The notes: a model not told the origin generated them from the sequence alone. 64,000 nucleotides of DNA from Crystallibacter degradans (GCF_012952295.1 NZ_JABBCH010000004.1:186001-250000); one strand, 5' to 3'; shown: positions 18,801 through 27,847, numbered from the stretch's first letter. Translations and numbers: made by a program.

Positions 18801-19813
18801 TTCGGCGCGTCTTCTGCTGTCCCGAGGCGAAGCCACAGATGCTCCGGCCTCGCCGGAGTGACGGGAAAAGGCTCGCCTAGGAGCAGGCTGTACAACAATC
18901 TCGCCGGATCCGGTGCGCTCAGAAAGCGCCGCACGGCGTCGTGTGCAACGGCCCGGTCCACGGCCGCCTTGAAGCGTTTGCGCTGCGATTTTCCCGCCGC
19001 ATAAGGAATGGCAGCCGTCAGCAGGGACAGGCCACTGAACGCGAGGAAGAACCACATTCCGGTCAGTACAGCCAGGGCAACGCCCGCTACCAGCGGGAGC
19101 CCCGCCAGCAACAGGGTCATTTTTCCTCGGCCCTCCGGCGCCCGTGCATTAACCGGCACCGGTACTGCAAGGTCCTCGTCAGGGGTAAGCGCTTCGGGTG
19201 GTTCGCTGCCCACCCACAACGAGAGCCTGCTGTTGCCCGCCGCGATACTCATCCCGGAGGTCAGCATGGAGGACTTCCTCGCGTTTCCATCCACCTCGAT
19301 GCCGTTGGCGGACCCAAGATCCGAAATACGGATCTCACGCTCGGTGATGCTGAGCACTGCATGCTTTCTCGACAGTGCCGGGTCATCTATGCCGACGGCG
19401 CAGCCGTCCCGGCCAATTGAATGGTTTCCTCGCGGGAGTTCGAATATCCGGCCTGAGTCCGGTCCTCCCGTCACTGCCAAAGTAAGGCCAGCTGCGGCAC
19501 CTGAGGCGACGCCTGCATCGCGGGGGCCCGAAACGGACGACCGATGCCGGGGCCGGAACGTAGCCGTGCCGCTGCAGACCACAACGGCACCGTTCACCAG
19601 CGGGAAGCTGTGGGTCGTCAGGCCTTCCAACGGCTCGCCGCCAATGCTCAGCACCAGCTGACTACTCCCAAGCTGGTCCTGCAGCCACGTCGCCAGGACG
19701 CTCCCTGAGGAGGTTCCGCTGCTTTCGACGACGATTTCGCGATGGTCGGCAATCCAGCGGGCAGCGGATTCGGGCAGGCCTTCTGCTGTGGCAAGCGTGA
19801 GGTGCAGGGGCAT
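15881..19813 (-). CDS. FHA-FtsK/SpoIIIE ATPase, EssC/EccC-like, orphan
   Basis: The 1310-residue protein has an FHA domain (about residues 110-180; IGRDGCAVGIDDPALSRKH), two adjacent transmembrane helices (about 225-265), then three P-loop ATPase modules. The first is complete, with Walker A AGTTGSGKSELLRSL, VDFKGGAGLGLL and Walker B VVVIDEFRMLADEVP. The second (AIVGVDGSGALELVCA) lacks the GKT/S lysine, and the third has LGRAGSGKTNLLQVL. This order matches type VII secretion motors EssC/EccC. No WXG100 substrate, EccB, EccD or mycosin gene is in the window, so it appears orphan. ATG 19813 has AAGGAAAG upstream. The degenerate second domain is expected for a regulatory ATPase domain. Confidence 0.8.
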   Translation of the reverse strand: MPLHLTLATAEGLPESAARWIADHREIVVESSGTSSGSVLATWLQDQLGSSQLVLSIGGEPLEGLTTHSFPLVNGAVVVCSGTATFRPRHRSSVSGPRDAGVASGAAAGLTLAVTGGPDSGRIFELPRGNHSIGRDGCAVGIDDPALSRKHAVLSITEREIRISDLGSANGIEVDGNARKSSMLTSGMSIAAGNSRLSLWVGSEPPEALTPDEDLAVPVPVNARAPEGRGKMTLLLAGLPLVAGVALAVLTGMWFFLAFSGLSLLTAAIPYAAGKSQRKRFKAAVDRAVAHDAVRRFLSAPDPARLLYSLLLGEPFPVTPARPEHLWLRLGTAEDAPKIEFPAGADNRELPALPGLPVALDLLAERSIVFRGSNGALHRMLNSCLLQLGARALRSRFRVICFGDPQSLPAAARFLPSTALCSRPGALAELLGSAPDEAVVLIVGRPDEAESVLEGLENPPAVLWFAGGADVGLRIELSFQQGLLHESADRRGFVPDLVSDQTLERFARLSAAAVPSGTDAVLAGVPDMCALESLLPRTSAGPRWAANASVHGLRAVLGIGECGPLELDLTVDGPHLLVAGTTGSGKSELLRSLVLGLAHGHPPQKVHFLLVDFKGGAGLGLLSDLPHSIGLLTDLSAENVNRALIWLRAEVQRRETELAGLGATDISECRPGVLPRLVVVIDEFRMLADEVPRAVPELMRIAALGRSLGVHLVMATQRPQGAITSDIRANVTTAIALRVQTVLESSDVIDSPAAAAIDVGSPGRAFLRTGSGAPYEFQSASATVRSIGTDFLAMSLEDWLERGNDLPTEDGEGNVACRQTWSPALDPAKALVEELRGAAAAAQLPGPLRELTPPLPDVIVPEDLVSGNAGTGAVVLGLLDIPEEQCQRVLRWHPEKDGHLAIVGVDGSGALELVCALSASLLAGDPERHCYVLDGDGSLVALAGAGRTGAYTGPQDVERAARLLRKLADVVADRLGRLSAAAPIGSGPVPIPLVVLVTGWGRWASAFRNSRLAWAEECVQDIARDGARTSVILVMSGERELVTGRYFGLLGNKLFLPAGSSPEDLMSWPKLPPMEFVAGRAMVRGRIGAKSPAVAQLLSAGVRLPPLPPRSRPFKVEPLPACIGLSCLPEAILPDDKHLVIGVEGDELEASFVKIVPGEALLVLGRAGSGKTNLLQVLNRQSAGQFRCHWPPVGIEPERFWEELDIGGPGALMLVDNAHRLGPTAQRRLTELVAAGAAAVVTAVPGPTLLQQVPLASAARVTGTGMVLSPQSPSDGDFFGIRLDQSQSPPGRAWSIQSGRNVTLQIAFAH

Positions 19814-19894
19814 CGGCTTTCCTTGACGGCTGACGTGTCGATCACCAGCACCATAGGCCGCGGGGCCAGGCTTGTGCTTGCCTGTTGCATCGCC

Positions 19895-19903
19895 TGTGGA
19901 TAA
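19895..19903 (-). promoter_or_regulatory. TTATCCACA motif upstream of EssC-like gene
   Basis: A perfect TTATCCACA on the minus strand ends 82 bases before the EssC-like ATG. It sits in the divergent region shared with the rightward glycan operon. See the matching sites at 6411 and 34067. Confidence 0.35.
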
Positions 19904-19981
19904 CGAACGTTCAATCCGAAGCGTCCGGCCAAGTAGCGATACGCTTGGACATGGGCCGCCGTATGGCGGGAGATTCGAGAG

Positions 19982-21292
19982 ATGAGAAAAGGTTCCCCTC
20001 TGGTGAAGATTGCTGTCATAGCTTTGGGAAAGATCGGTCTGCCGCTGGCTGTCCAGTTCGCATCCAAGGGGCACGAGGTTCTCGGCGTTGACGTCAATGC
20101 CGACGTGGTGGCGAAGATCAATGCCGGACAGGAGCCGTTTCCGGGCGAAGCGCACCTGCAGGAAAAGCTTGCCGAGCTGATTCCTTCAGGCCGTTTGCGG
20201 GCCACTACCAGCTATGCCGACGCGGTACCGGAGGCGGACGCCGTCGTCCTGGTGGTTCCCTTGTTCGTTGACGACCAGGCGCGCCCTGACTTCGGCTGGA
20301 TGGATATGGCGACGGCGGAGCTGGCGCGGCATTTGCGGCCCGGCACGCTGGTTTCCTACGAAACGACGCTGCCGGTCGGTACCACCCGCACCCGGTGGAA
20401 GCCGATGCTGGAGGAAGGATCGGGGCTGAGCGAGGGTACGGACTTCCATCTGGTCTTTTCCCCGGAGCGGGTGTTGACGGGGCGGGTGTTTGAGGATCTG
20501 CGCAAGTACCCCAAGCTGATCGGTGCCCTGTCCGAAGCCGGTGCCGCCAAGGCCACAGATTTCTACGAAGCTGTGCTGGACTTCGACGAGCGTCCCGATC
20601 TGCCCCGGCCCAACGGCGTCTGGGACCTGGGCTCCGCCGAGGCATCCGAGCTGGCGAAGTTGGCCGAGACGACGTACCGTGATGTCAACATCGGGCTGGC
20701 CAACCAGTTTGCGCGTTACGCTGCCACAGCCGGGATCGACATCTACCAGGTAATTGAGGCGTCGAACTCGCAGCCCTACAGCCACATCCACCAGCCCGGC
20801 ATTGCCGTGGGCGGGCACTGCATTCCGGTATATCCGCGGCTGTATCTGTGGAATGATCCGGAGGCCACCGTGGTCCGCGCAGCCCGCGAGGCAAATGCCG
20901 GGATGCCTGATTACACCATCGGGCTCCTGGAAGGTGCCTTCGGCGACCTGGCCGGCGCGCGCGTCGTCGTACTTGGTGCTGCCTACCGGGGCGGGGTGAA
21001 AGAAACGGCGTTCTCCGGTGTGTTCGGTGCCGTGGAAGCGATTACGGCCCGCGGCGGCAAGGCGCTGGTCCACGATCCGCTCTACAGCGACGAGGAACTG
21101 GCGCAGCTGGGATTTGCCCCCTACCAATTGGGCGAGCCGGCCGACGCTGCCGTGGTGCAGGCCAACCATGCCGAATACCGGGATCTCGGACCGGCGGACC
21201 TGCCCGGCGTCAAGGTTTTCATCGACGGCCGGCGCATCAGTTCCGCCGAGCAGTGGCCGGGCGTGACCTACCGTGTCATCGGCAAGGCCTGA
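19982..21292 (+). CDS. Nucleotide-sugar dehydrogenase (WbpA/WecC-like)
   Basis: The 436-residue enzyme should oxidise C6 of a UDP-HexNAc to the uronic acid with two NAD+. It has an N-terminal Rossmann fold (IAVIALGKIGLPLAVQFA), the middle domain with AETTYRDVNIGLANQFA, and the catalytic cysteine in VGGHCIPVYP. Context with aminotransferase, Gfo/Idh/MocA oxidase and hexapeptide acetyltransferase points to UDP-GlcNAc 6-dehydrogenase (WbpA-like) as the first step to UDP-GlcNAc(3NAc)A. UDP-ManNAc dehydrogenase remains possible. ATG 19982 follows GGGAG by 9 bases. It opens the rightward glycan operon. Confidence 0.88.
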   Translation: MRKGSPLVKIAVIALGKIGLPLAVQFASKGHEVLGVDVNADVVAKINAGQEPFPGEAHLQEKLAELIPSGRLRATTSYADAVPEADAVVLVVPLFVDDQARPDFGWMDMATAELARHLRPGTLVSYETTLPVGTTRTRWKPMLEEGSGLSEGTDFHLVFSPERVLTGRVFEDLRKYPKLIGALSEAGAAKATDFYEAVLDFDERPDLPRPNGVWDLGSAEASELAKLAETTYRDVNIGLANQFARYAATAGIDIYQVIEASNSQPYSHIHQPGIAVGGHCIPVYPRLYLWNDPEATVVRAAREANAGMPDYTIGLLEGAFGDLAGARVVVLGAAYRGGVKETAFSGVFGAVEAITARGGKALVHDPLYSDEELAQLGFAPYQLGEPADAAVVQANHAEYRDLGPADLPGVKVFIDGRRISSAEQWPGVTYRVIGKA

Positions 21293-21352
21293 GCGGTTGC
21301 GGACGTTCAAGATAACGACGGCGGCCGGCACCGCCAGGGAAAGGAATCACCT

Positions 21353-21991
21353 GTGAGCTTCATCGCTGAGACGGCGGACGTCTCGGACCGTGCACGGCTG
21401 GGCGACGGAACCAAGGTATGGCATCTGGCCCAGGTCCGCGAGGACGCGGTGCTGGGGACGGACTGCATTGTGGGCAGGGGCGCCTATATCGGCACCGGCG
21501 TAACGATCGGGGACAACACCAAGATCCAGAACTACGCCCTGGTCTACGAACCGGCGCGGCTGGGCCGCGGGGTCTTCATCGGCCCGGCCGTGGTGCTGAC
21601 CAATGACACCTACCCCCGCTCGGTGGGCCCGGATGGTTCCCTGAAGAGTGCCGATGACTGGACTCCGGTGGGCGTGACTATTGAAGACGGTGCCTCGATC
21701 GGTGCCCGTGCAGTGTGTGTTGCCCCGGTGACCATCGGGCAATGGGCCACCGTCGCGGCCGGTGCCGTAGTGACCAAGGATGTCCCGGCGTTCGCGTTGA
21801 TGGCCGGCGTTCCGGCCAAGCGGATTGGCTGGGTGGGCCGGGCAGGTCACCCGCTGCGGCAGAACGACGGCGGCGACCCGCTTTCGTGGGTCTGTCCCGA
21901 GACCGGGGCAACCTACATCGAAGAGGGCGGAACGCTGCGGGAAACCGGATCCGTCGGCGACCGCAGGGCCCCGGCAAACGAGGAGAGCTAA
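21353..21991 (+). CDS. Hexapeptide-repeat N-acetyltransferase (WbpD-like)
   Basis: The 212-residue protein is a left-handed beta-helix with runs such as GRGAYIGTGVTIGDNTKI and GASIGARAVCVAPVTIG, and the trimeric acyltransferase end GVPAKRIGWVG. In the WbpA-B-E-D route it would acetylate the 3-amino group of UDP-GlcNAc3NA. The C-terminal 45 residues (CPETGATYIEEGG) are an extra tail often seen in this subfamily. GTG 21353 follows AAGGAA. It ends directly against the next start (TAA then TTG). Confidence 0.85.
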   Translation: MSFIAETADVSDRARLGDGTKVWHLAQVREDAVLGTDCIVGRGAYIGTGVTIGDNTKIQNYALVYEPARLGRGVFIGPAVVLTNDTYPRSVGPDGSLKSADDWTPVGVTIEDGASIGARAVCVAPVTIGQWATVAAGAVVTKDVPAFALMAGVPAKRIGWVGRAGHPLRQNDGGDPLSWVCPETGATYIEEGGTLRETGSVGDRRAPANEES

Positions 21992-23086
21992 TTGAGCAAG
22001 GACTTTATTCCGGCAGCCAAGCCGATCGTCGGCGAGGATGAACGGGCGGCCGTCGACGCGGTGCTGGTCTCCGGCATGCTGGCCCAGGGCGCCGAAGTGG
22101 CTTCTTTCGAAGAGGAGTTTTCCTCGGTCTTGCTGGACGGCCGCGCTGCAGTCGCGGTGAATTCCGGTACCTCGGGGCTGCATTTGGGCCTGCTGGCGGC
22201 TGGCATCGGTCCGGGCGACGAAGTCATTGTGCCGTCCTTCACCTTCGCGGCCACGGCAAACTCAGTGGCGCTCGCCGGGGCAACTCCGGTTTTCGCCGAT
22301 ATCGAACCTGACCATTACTGCCTGTCCGCGGCGGCTGCCGAAGCGGTCCTGACCGAGCGGACCAAGGCCATCATGCCCGTCCACCTGTACGGGCATCCGG
22401 CCAACATGGATGACCTCGGCGCGCTCGCCAGCTCCCGCGGGCTTGCGTTGTTCGAGGACGCAGCCCAGGCCCACGGCGCCGCCCTGAACGGGAAGAAGGT
22501 TGGCACCTTCGGCACGTTTGCCATGTTCAGCCTGTACCCGACGAAGAACATGACTTCAGGCGAAGGAGGGATGGTCTCCACCGCTGACGACGACGTCGCG
22601 CGGCGGCTGCGGCTGCTGCGGAACCAGGGCATGGAACGCCAGTACGAGAACGAACTCGTCGGCTTCAACGCCCGGATGACCAATCTGCATGCCGCTATCG
22701 GGCGGGTGCAGCTGAGGAAGGTAGTTGGCTGGACCGAACGCCGCCAGGCTAACGCCGCGTTCCTAACCGGCAACCTCGACGGAGTGGGCACGCCGGCGGT
22801 GGCCGAGGGCGCCGAGCACGTCTACCACCAGTACACGGTCCGGGTGCCGGCGGGGGAGCGGGACCGTTTCGCGGCCGCGCTGAGGGAGGAATACAACATC
22901 GGTTCCGGCGTCTATTACCCCATCCCCAACCACCGGCTGCCGTCCTTCAACCGGGACGCGGACCTGCCGCACACCGAGCAGGCCTCGCGCGAAGTGCTCT
23001 CGCTGCCGGTCCACCCGTCACTGGACGCCGAGGATCTGGACCGCATCGTCACCGCGGTCAACGCGCTGGCCAAGGCAGGTGCGTAA
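21992..23086 (+). CDS. DegT/DnrJ/EryC1-family sugar aminotransferase (WbpE-like)
   Basis: The 364-residue PLP enzyme has FTFAATANSVALAGATPVFADI, the aspartate-containing EDAAQAHGA motif, and the PLP lysine in YPTKNMTSGEGGM. It would transfer an amino group to C3 of a 3-keto sugar nucleotide. Its position between the acetyltransferase and the oxidoreductase is the expected set for diacetamido-uronic acid synthesis. TTG 21992 is used because GAGGAGAG lies immediately upstream inside the preceding gene. Confidence 0.9.
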   Translation: MSKDFIPAAKPIVGEDERAAVDAVLVSGMLAQGAEVASFEEEFSSVLLDGRAAVAVNSGTSGLHLGLLAAGIGPGDEVIVPSFTFAATANSVALAGATPVFADIEPDHYCLSAAAAEAVLTERTKAIMPVHLYGHPANMDDLGALASSRGLALFEDAAQAHGAALNGKKVGTFGTFAMFSLYPTKNMTSGEGGMVSTADDDVARRLRLLRNQGMERQYENELVGFNARMTNLHAAIGRVQLRKVVGWTERRQANAAFLTGNLDGVGTPAVAEGAEHVYHQYTVRVPAGERDRFAAALREEYNIGSGVYYPIPNHRLPSFNRDADLPHTEQASREVLSLPVHPSLDAEDLDRIVTAVNALAKAGA

Positions 23087-23089
23087 GCG

Positions 23090-24115
23090 ATGGCCAAACT
23101 ACGGGCCGGCCTGATCGGGCTGGGCATGATGGGCCGCCACCATGCCCGCGTGCTGGGCGAAACCGACGGGGTCGAACTAGTCGCCGTGGCGGATGCCTAC
23201 GGGGACCCGCATGGGGTGGCCGCGGACGTGCCGCTCCGGAACACCGTGGAAGAACTCATCGCCCACGGGCTGGACATGGTGGTCTGCGCGGTACCCACCG
23301 GGCTGCATGAGGAGGTCGGCCTGGCCTTGGCCGAGGCGGGCATCCACACCCTGATCGAGAAGCCGATCGCCTCCACCGTCGACGGCGGTCTGCGCTTGGC
23401 CGAGGCCTTCGAGGCCAAAGGCCTGGTCGGCGCCGTCGGACATATCGAACGCTACAACCCCGCCCTGCAGTCGCTGCGTGCGCGGCTGGAAAAAGGCGAC
23501 CTAGGCACCGTCTACCAGATCGCCACCCGCCGGCAGGGACCGTTTCCGGCGCGGATCGCCGACGTCGGAGTGATCAAGGACCTGGGCACACACGATATCG
23601 ACCTGACGGCCTGGCTGGCACAAAGCGAATACCAGTCAGTCAGCGCCCGCGCGACCACCCGGTCCGGACGCGAGCACGAAGACATGGTTGCTGCCACCGG
23701 GCAGCTGGCCAACGGCATCATCACCAGCCATCTGGTCAACTGGCTCTCGCCCATGAAGGAACGCGTCACGGTTGTCACCGGCGAACGCGGATCCTTCCTC
23801 GCCGATACGCTCACCGCTGACCTGACCTTCTACGAAAACGGCACCATCAGCACTCAGTGGGACTCCGTGGCCAACTTCCGCGGCGTCTCCGAAGGCAATG
23901 TCACCCGCCTGGCCATCCCGAAACGCGAGCCCCTGAAGGTGGAACACGAAGCCTTCCGCGACGCAGTGCTGGCGGCCCGCGGGGAATCTTCGACGGCCCC
24001 GGAAACGCCGGCCGCGCAGATCGTCACCATGCGCGAGGGCCTGAATACCCTGCGCGTTGCCGAAGCCATGGTGGACTCCAGCCGCGAGGCCAGGACCATC
24101 CGGCTGCAGGACTGA
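23090..24115 (+). CDS. Gfo/Idh/MocA-family oxidoreductase (WbpB-like)
   Basis: The 341-residue protein has the Rossmann start LRAGLIGLGMMGRHHARVLGE, the EKPIAST motif that closes the nucleotide fold and the downstream DLGTHDIDL region. In the WbpB role it oxidises C3 of UDP-GlcNAcA so that the aminotransferase can act. It starts 3 bases after the aminotransferase stop, which supports one operon. Confidence 0.9.
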   Translation: MAKLRAGLIGLGMMGRHHARVLGETDGVELVAVADAYGDPHGVAADVPLRNTVEELIAHGLDMVVCAVPTGLHEEVGLALAEAGIHTLIEKPIASTVDGGLRLAEAFEAKGLVGAVGHIERYNPALQSLRARLEKGDLGTVYQIATRRQGPFPARIADVGVIKDLGTHDIDLTAWLAQSEYQSVSARATTRSGREHEDMVAATGQLANGIITSHLVNWLSPMKERVTVVTGERGSFLADTLTADLTFYENGTISTQWDSVANFRGVSEGNVTRLAIPKREPLKVEHEAFRDAVLAARGESSTAPETPAAQIVTMREGLNTLRVAEAMVDSSREARTIRLQD

Positions 24116-24121
24116 CCGGGC

Positions 24122-25330
24122 GTGCGTATCCTGGTCGCTACCCGGATCTATGCCCCGGAAGCGGGCGCCGCAGCGTACCGGCTTGCTGCTACCGTCCGGG
24201 CACTGGTCGAAGCCGGGCACGACGTCACCGTGCTGACCACCCGGGCTCCGAAGAACTCCGGTGGCTCTGCCCGCGGTGCCGCTGCGTCCCGAAGTATGGC
24301 CGGCACGCCGGCAGCACGGACCGCCAAGCTGAAACGCTGGCCAGTGCTGCGCGACAAAACCGGTGCCGTCCGCGGCTATGTGCAGTACGCCAGTTTTGAT
24401 ATCCCGCTGTTTTTCCGCCTGCTGGCAGCACGAAACTTTGACGCTGTGCTGGTGGAGCCGCCTCCCACCACTGGCGTGGTGGTCCGCGTGGCCTCGCTGC
24501 TGCTGCGCCGGCCGTACATTTATTTCGCCGCAGACGTCAGCTCGAATGCGGCTGCAGGGATCGGTGTGAACCCGGTTGTGGTCAAAGTGCTGCGCGCCGT
24601 GGAGAGATGGGTGCTTTCCGGGGCAGCGGGAGTGCTGAGCGTCTCGTCCGGTGTCAGCGATGCCGTTCGGGAACTGACGGACGGCCGTGCCGCCGTGACC
24701 GAAGTCGGCACGGGAATCGATACCGATACCTTTGCACTGCAGACCACGGAGCGGCAGGAAGTGACGGCCGGTCCGGCAACATTCGTTTACGCGGGCACCA
24801 TGTCAGAGATCCAGGGCGCCGGCGTTTTCGTGGACGGCTTCCTGAAGATTCTGGATAGCCATCCGGCAGCCCGGTTGCTGATGTACGGGCAGGGCGTGGA
24901 GCTTGAAGAGCTCAAACGCAGGGCAGCTCCGGCCGGGAACCGCATCCGCTTCATGGGCGTGGCCGGCGGCGAGGAGATAGCTGCAGCGATGAGCCGGGCA
25001 GCAGCCGGGCTGGCTTCCGTCCGGCCGGCACGGGGCTATGACTTCGCGTTCGCCACCAAGGCCTTTGCCAGCCTGGCCTGCGGGGCACCGGTCATCTACT
25101 CCGGCGTGGGCCCGCTGCGCGCGATCGTCGCGGAGAATTCGCTGGGACACAGCGTCGACTGGGACTCAGGAGCCGTGGCAGCTGCCATGAGCGAAGTGTT
25201 GGAGCAGCCCGCGGACCCGGACGAACGCCGCCGGTTGTCGAGCTGGGTTGAGCAGAATTACTCACTGCGCAGCGTGGGGACCCGCGCGGCTGATGCTGTT
25301 GCCTCCGCAGCCGGACGGGACCGGCATTGA
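24122..25330 (+). CDS. Glycosyltransferase family 4 protein
   Basis: The 402-residue GT-B fold protein has the N-terminal donor-entry motif YAPEAGAAAYRLAATVRALVEAGHDVTVLTT, a membrane-associated helix region around residues 110-165, and the C-terminal nucleotide-binding half with VYAGTMSEIQGAGVFVDGF and RPARGYDFAFATKAFASLACGAPVI. The position of a classical second Glu of the EX7E motif is not clear. It probably adds a sugar to a lipid-linked glycan. GTG 24122 lies 6 bases after the previous stop. Confidence 0.85.
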   Translation: MRILVATRIYAPEAGAAAYRLAATVRALVEAGHDVTVLTTRAPKNSGGSARGAAASRSMAGTPAARTAKLKRWPVLRDKTGAVRGYVQYASFDIPLFFRLLAARNFDAVLVEPPPTTGVVVRVASLLLRRPYIYFAADVSSNAAAGIGVNPVVVKVLRAVERWVLSGAAGVLSVSSGVSDAVRELTDGRAAVTEVGTGIDTDTFALQTTERQEVTAGPATFVYAGTMSEIQGAGVFVDGFLKILDSHPAARLLMYGQGVELEELKRRAAPAGNRIRFMGVAGGEEIAAAMSRAAAGLASVRPARGYDFAFATKAFASLACGAPVIYSGVGPLRAIVAENSLGHSVDWDSGAVAAAMSEVLEQPADPDERRRLSSWVEQNYSLRSVGTRAADAVASAAGRDRH

Positions 25331-25356
25331 ACGGGCTTGCCCGGGAAGAAGAATCG

Positions 25357-26499
25357 TTAGCCCAGTAGGCGGGTCAGCAGACCGCGGGTGACCGCCTCGT
25401 CCTCCGCAGAACTGAGGGCTTGCGCGGCCCGGTGCACATTCGCCTTGTAGCGTTCCACTTCCTCGGCGGTGAGCGCGGCCAGGGTGCGGGACAGGGATTC
25501 GGTGCTGAAGTCCTCGGTCACGGCACCCAGATCATACTGGTGCATCAGCCGGGCGGTTTCGGGGGAGGGGCTGAACACTAGGGCCAGGCGGGCCTGGACG
25601 AAGTCGAAGAACTTGTTCGGGAGCATGAGCCTGTGGTTGGTGGTGCGCGGCGGGAGGCTGAAGACGCCGACGTCGTACTTATTCAGCGTGGCCGGCAGTT
25701 CGTCGGGTGCGACAGCGTCGTGGAAGGTGATGCGGTGGTCTCCTGCCGCCAGCTCCTTGAGCTGCTGCCAGTACCGTCCGCCGTCGCGCGCCTTGACCAG
25801 ATACAGATCCAAGCTGAAGCGATCGTCCAGGGCCCGGAAGGCTTCGATGGTGCCCTCCAGGTTCCGGCCCGGAATTGCTGCGCCGCTGTGGACCAAGCGG
25901 ATTTTGCCGGCGACCGGCACCGATGGCTCCAAATCCCGGTACGGGCCGGCGTTGCGGACCACCTCGGTATCAATGCCGAACTGTTCCGCATACAAGGCCG
26001 CGATCGAAGCGTTAACGGCCGTCACCGCCGTCGTACGTGGCAGGTATTTGGCGCAGATTGCCCACATGTAGGGCTTGACCAGCAACCGCCACGGCAGCAC
26101 ATGAGCGCGCTCTTCCGGGGCCCACTCGTGCATGTCGCCCCATACCGGGGTGCCGCCGGCGATCGCGTGGGCCAGCGGCAGGGCACGGGCCTCGTTGGCC
26201 ACGATCAGGTCGAAGGTCCGGCCGCGGACCAGGGCGAGCGCCTGTTTGACTGCGGGGGCCGCCAGTTCCACCGATGCGTGTCGGCGGAGTCCCAGCCGCA
26301 GAACGCCGGACAGGGTCTGCGGGAGAGAGGGCAGGGCGGAATCGATTTCCAAGTGCGTGGTGGAGCCTGGCGGGCAGTTGCCGTAGGAGAGCGTGGTGAC
26401 CTCGCCGGCCTCCGCGAGCAAGGCCACTTGGCGCAAGACGCGTGAATCGGCCTCGATGTCGGAGAAGGAGATACAAAGTATCTGTTGGGGCACCGTCAT
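25357..26499 (-). CDS. GT4-like glycosyltransferase, paralogue of the gene at 30039
   Basis: The 380-residue GT-B-like protein reads leftward, opposite to its neighbours. It has ILCISFSDIEADSRVLRQV at the N-terminus and PNKFFDFVQARLALVFSPS near the C-terminus, shared nearly motif for motif with the protein at 30039-31178 (PNKFFEAVQARTALIIGPS). The two are clear paralogues. ATG 26499 has GAGG six bases upstream. Its substrate is unknown. It shares a divergent promoter region (26500-26679) with the GT4 gene at 26680. Confidence 0.8.
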   Translation of the reverse strand: MTVPQQILCISFSDIEADSRVLRQVALLAEAGEVTTLSYGNCPPGSTTHLEIDSALPSLPQTLSGVLRLGLRRHASVELAAPAVKQALALVRGRTFDLIVANEARALPLAHAIAGGTPVWGDMHEWAPEERAHVLPWRLLVKPYMWAICAKYLPRTTAVTAVNASIAALYAEQFGIDTEVVRNAGPYRDLEPSVPVAGKIRLVHSGAAIPGRNLEGTIEAFRALDDRFSLDLYLVKARDGGRYWQQLKELAAGDHRITFHDAVAPDELPATLNKYDVGVFSLPPRTTNHRLMLPNKFFDFVQARLALVFSPSPETARLMHQYDLGAVTEDFSTESLSRTLAALTAEEVERYKANVHRAAQALSSAEDEAVTRGLLTRLLG

Positions 26500-26679
26500 T
26501 CCTTACCTCAGTGCTGGGAAGCGGCACACGTGGGCCCGGTGCCTGCCCGGACCGTATCCGGACCGTGACCAGCCTACCTGCCGCCGGGTCTGCAGCCGGT
26601 CCGTGTTGCCGGGCTACTATGGCTGTGACAGACGCGGCCACGGCCGCCGCTCCAGCCAACAGCCGGGTCAGGAAGCCAC

Positions 26680-27795
26680 GTGAAGATCGCGATTACCAAG
26701 AGCACCTTGCGCATACCGCCGACGTACTTCGCCACGGCCCACGCCGAACAGCTCAAGGCCAGCCACGATTTCCACCTCTTTACCCTGGTCGCCGAGATCA
26801 CCGACAGATCCGTTACCGTGCCCGTGACCGATTTTGTACCCGGCCAGCTGCTGGGTTTCCGCCGTCGTGAATTGGTCATGCCCGCGTTCATGCCCGCCAT
26901 GACCCTGGCCATTCGGCGCTTCAAACCGGATCTGATCCACCAGCACTTCGGTACTTGGTCCCAGCCAGCGGTGCAGGCATCCCGCCAAGGCACTCCGCTG
27001 GTGACTACCCTGCACGGTTCCGATGTGGTCTCGCTCGGGAACCCGGCCGATACATTCATGGCCAAGTGGCACCACCGCAATGTGCTGGCAGCCGCTTCCC
27101 AAAGCAAGCGGATTCTGGCCGTCAGCAACTATCTGGCGGGCCGTGCCACGGCGCTCGGACTGGACGCGGACAAGATCGAGGTGCACTACCAGGGCGTCGA
27201 CACGGACTACTTTGTCCCGGGCAGTCATGACAGCGAGGGCACCCCCGTGGTGCTCTTCGTGGGGACCTTGAACACCCAGAAGGGCACTAGGGATCTTATC
27301 GATGCCTCGCTCGCCGTCTGGCGGAAGGCCCATCACCGGCTGGTTGTGATCGGAGACGGACCCTTGCGGGACGCCGTCGAGGAGCAGGCCGCCAGCCACC
27401 CGCACATTGATTTTCTCGGCCGGCTGGACCGGGAAGCCATCCGCGGCTGGATGCAGCAGGCGCACATTCTGGTGGCGCCCAGCCAGGAGGCCGGCGGAGC
27501 GCGGGAGGCGGCTGGCCTGGTGCTGTTGGAAGCACAAGCCTGCGGAACGCCGGTGCTCGCGTACCGCAGCGGCGGGATTCCGGAAATGCTCGACGACGGC
27601 ACCACCGGCCTGCTCGCCAGCGAAGCGGACTTCTCCCAGCTCCAGAGCCGGCTGCTGCAACTGCTTCAGCTCGGCAGCGGAGAGTATCTGGCCATGCGGC
27701 GCGCTGCCCGGAATTTCGTCGTCGAACATCGCAGCCTCGCCGGCAGCAGCAAAGAGTTGGACGCCCATTATCGGCAGGTGCGCGAGCTCGGTTGA
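26680..27795 (+). CDS. Glycosyltransferase family 4 protein
   Basis: The 371-residue protein has HQHFGTWSQPA and TLHGSDVVSL in the acceptor half and a good GT4 donor half: VLFVGTLNTQKGTRDLIDA, FLGRLDREAIRGWMQQAHILVAPS and REAAGLVLLEAQACGTPV, which carries the EX7E-type pair of glutamates. It is a retaining glycosyltransferase by family. GTG 26680 follows AGGA. Confidence 0.88.
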   Translation: MKIAITKSTLRIPPTYFATAHAEQLKASHDFHLFTLVAEITDRSVTVPVTDFVPGQLLGFRRRELVMPAFMPAMTLAIRRFKPDLIHQHFGTWSQPAVQASRQGTPLVTTLHGSDVVSLGNPADTFMAKWHHRNVLAAASQSKRILAVSNYLAGRATALGLDADKIEVHYQGVDTDYFVPGSHDSEGTPVVLFVGTLNTQKGTRDLIDASLAVWRKAHHRLVVIGDGPLRDAVEEQAASHPHIDFLGRLDREAIRGWMQQAHILVAPSQEAGGAREAAGLVLLEAQACGTPVLAYRSGGIPEMLDDGTTGLLASEADFSQLQSRLLQLLQLGSGEYLAMRRAARNFVVEHRSLAGSSKELDAHYRQVRELG

Positions 27796-27847
27796 GCGGC
27801 TGCTGAGGCTGCGCGCCGTCCTATGCCTGTTGTGGAATACTAGGCAG

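Noticed and set aside
15881-19813. EssC-like ATPase considered as chromosome-segregation FtsK
   Set aside because: It has an FHA domain, only two membrane helices and three ATPase modules, and no C-terminal gamma domain; this is the type VII motor plan.
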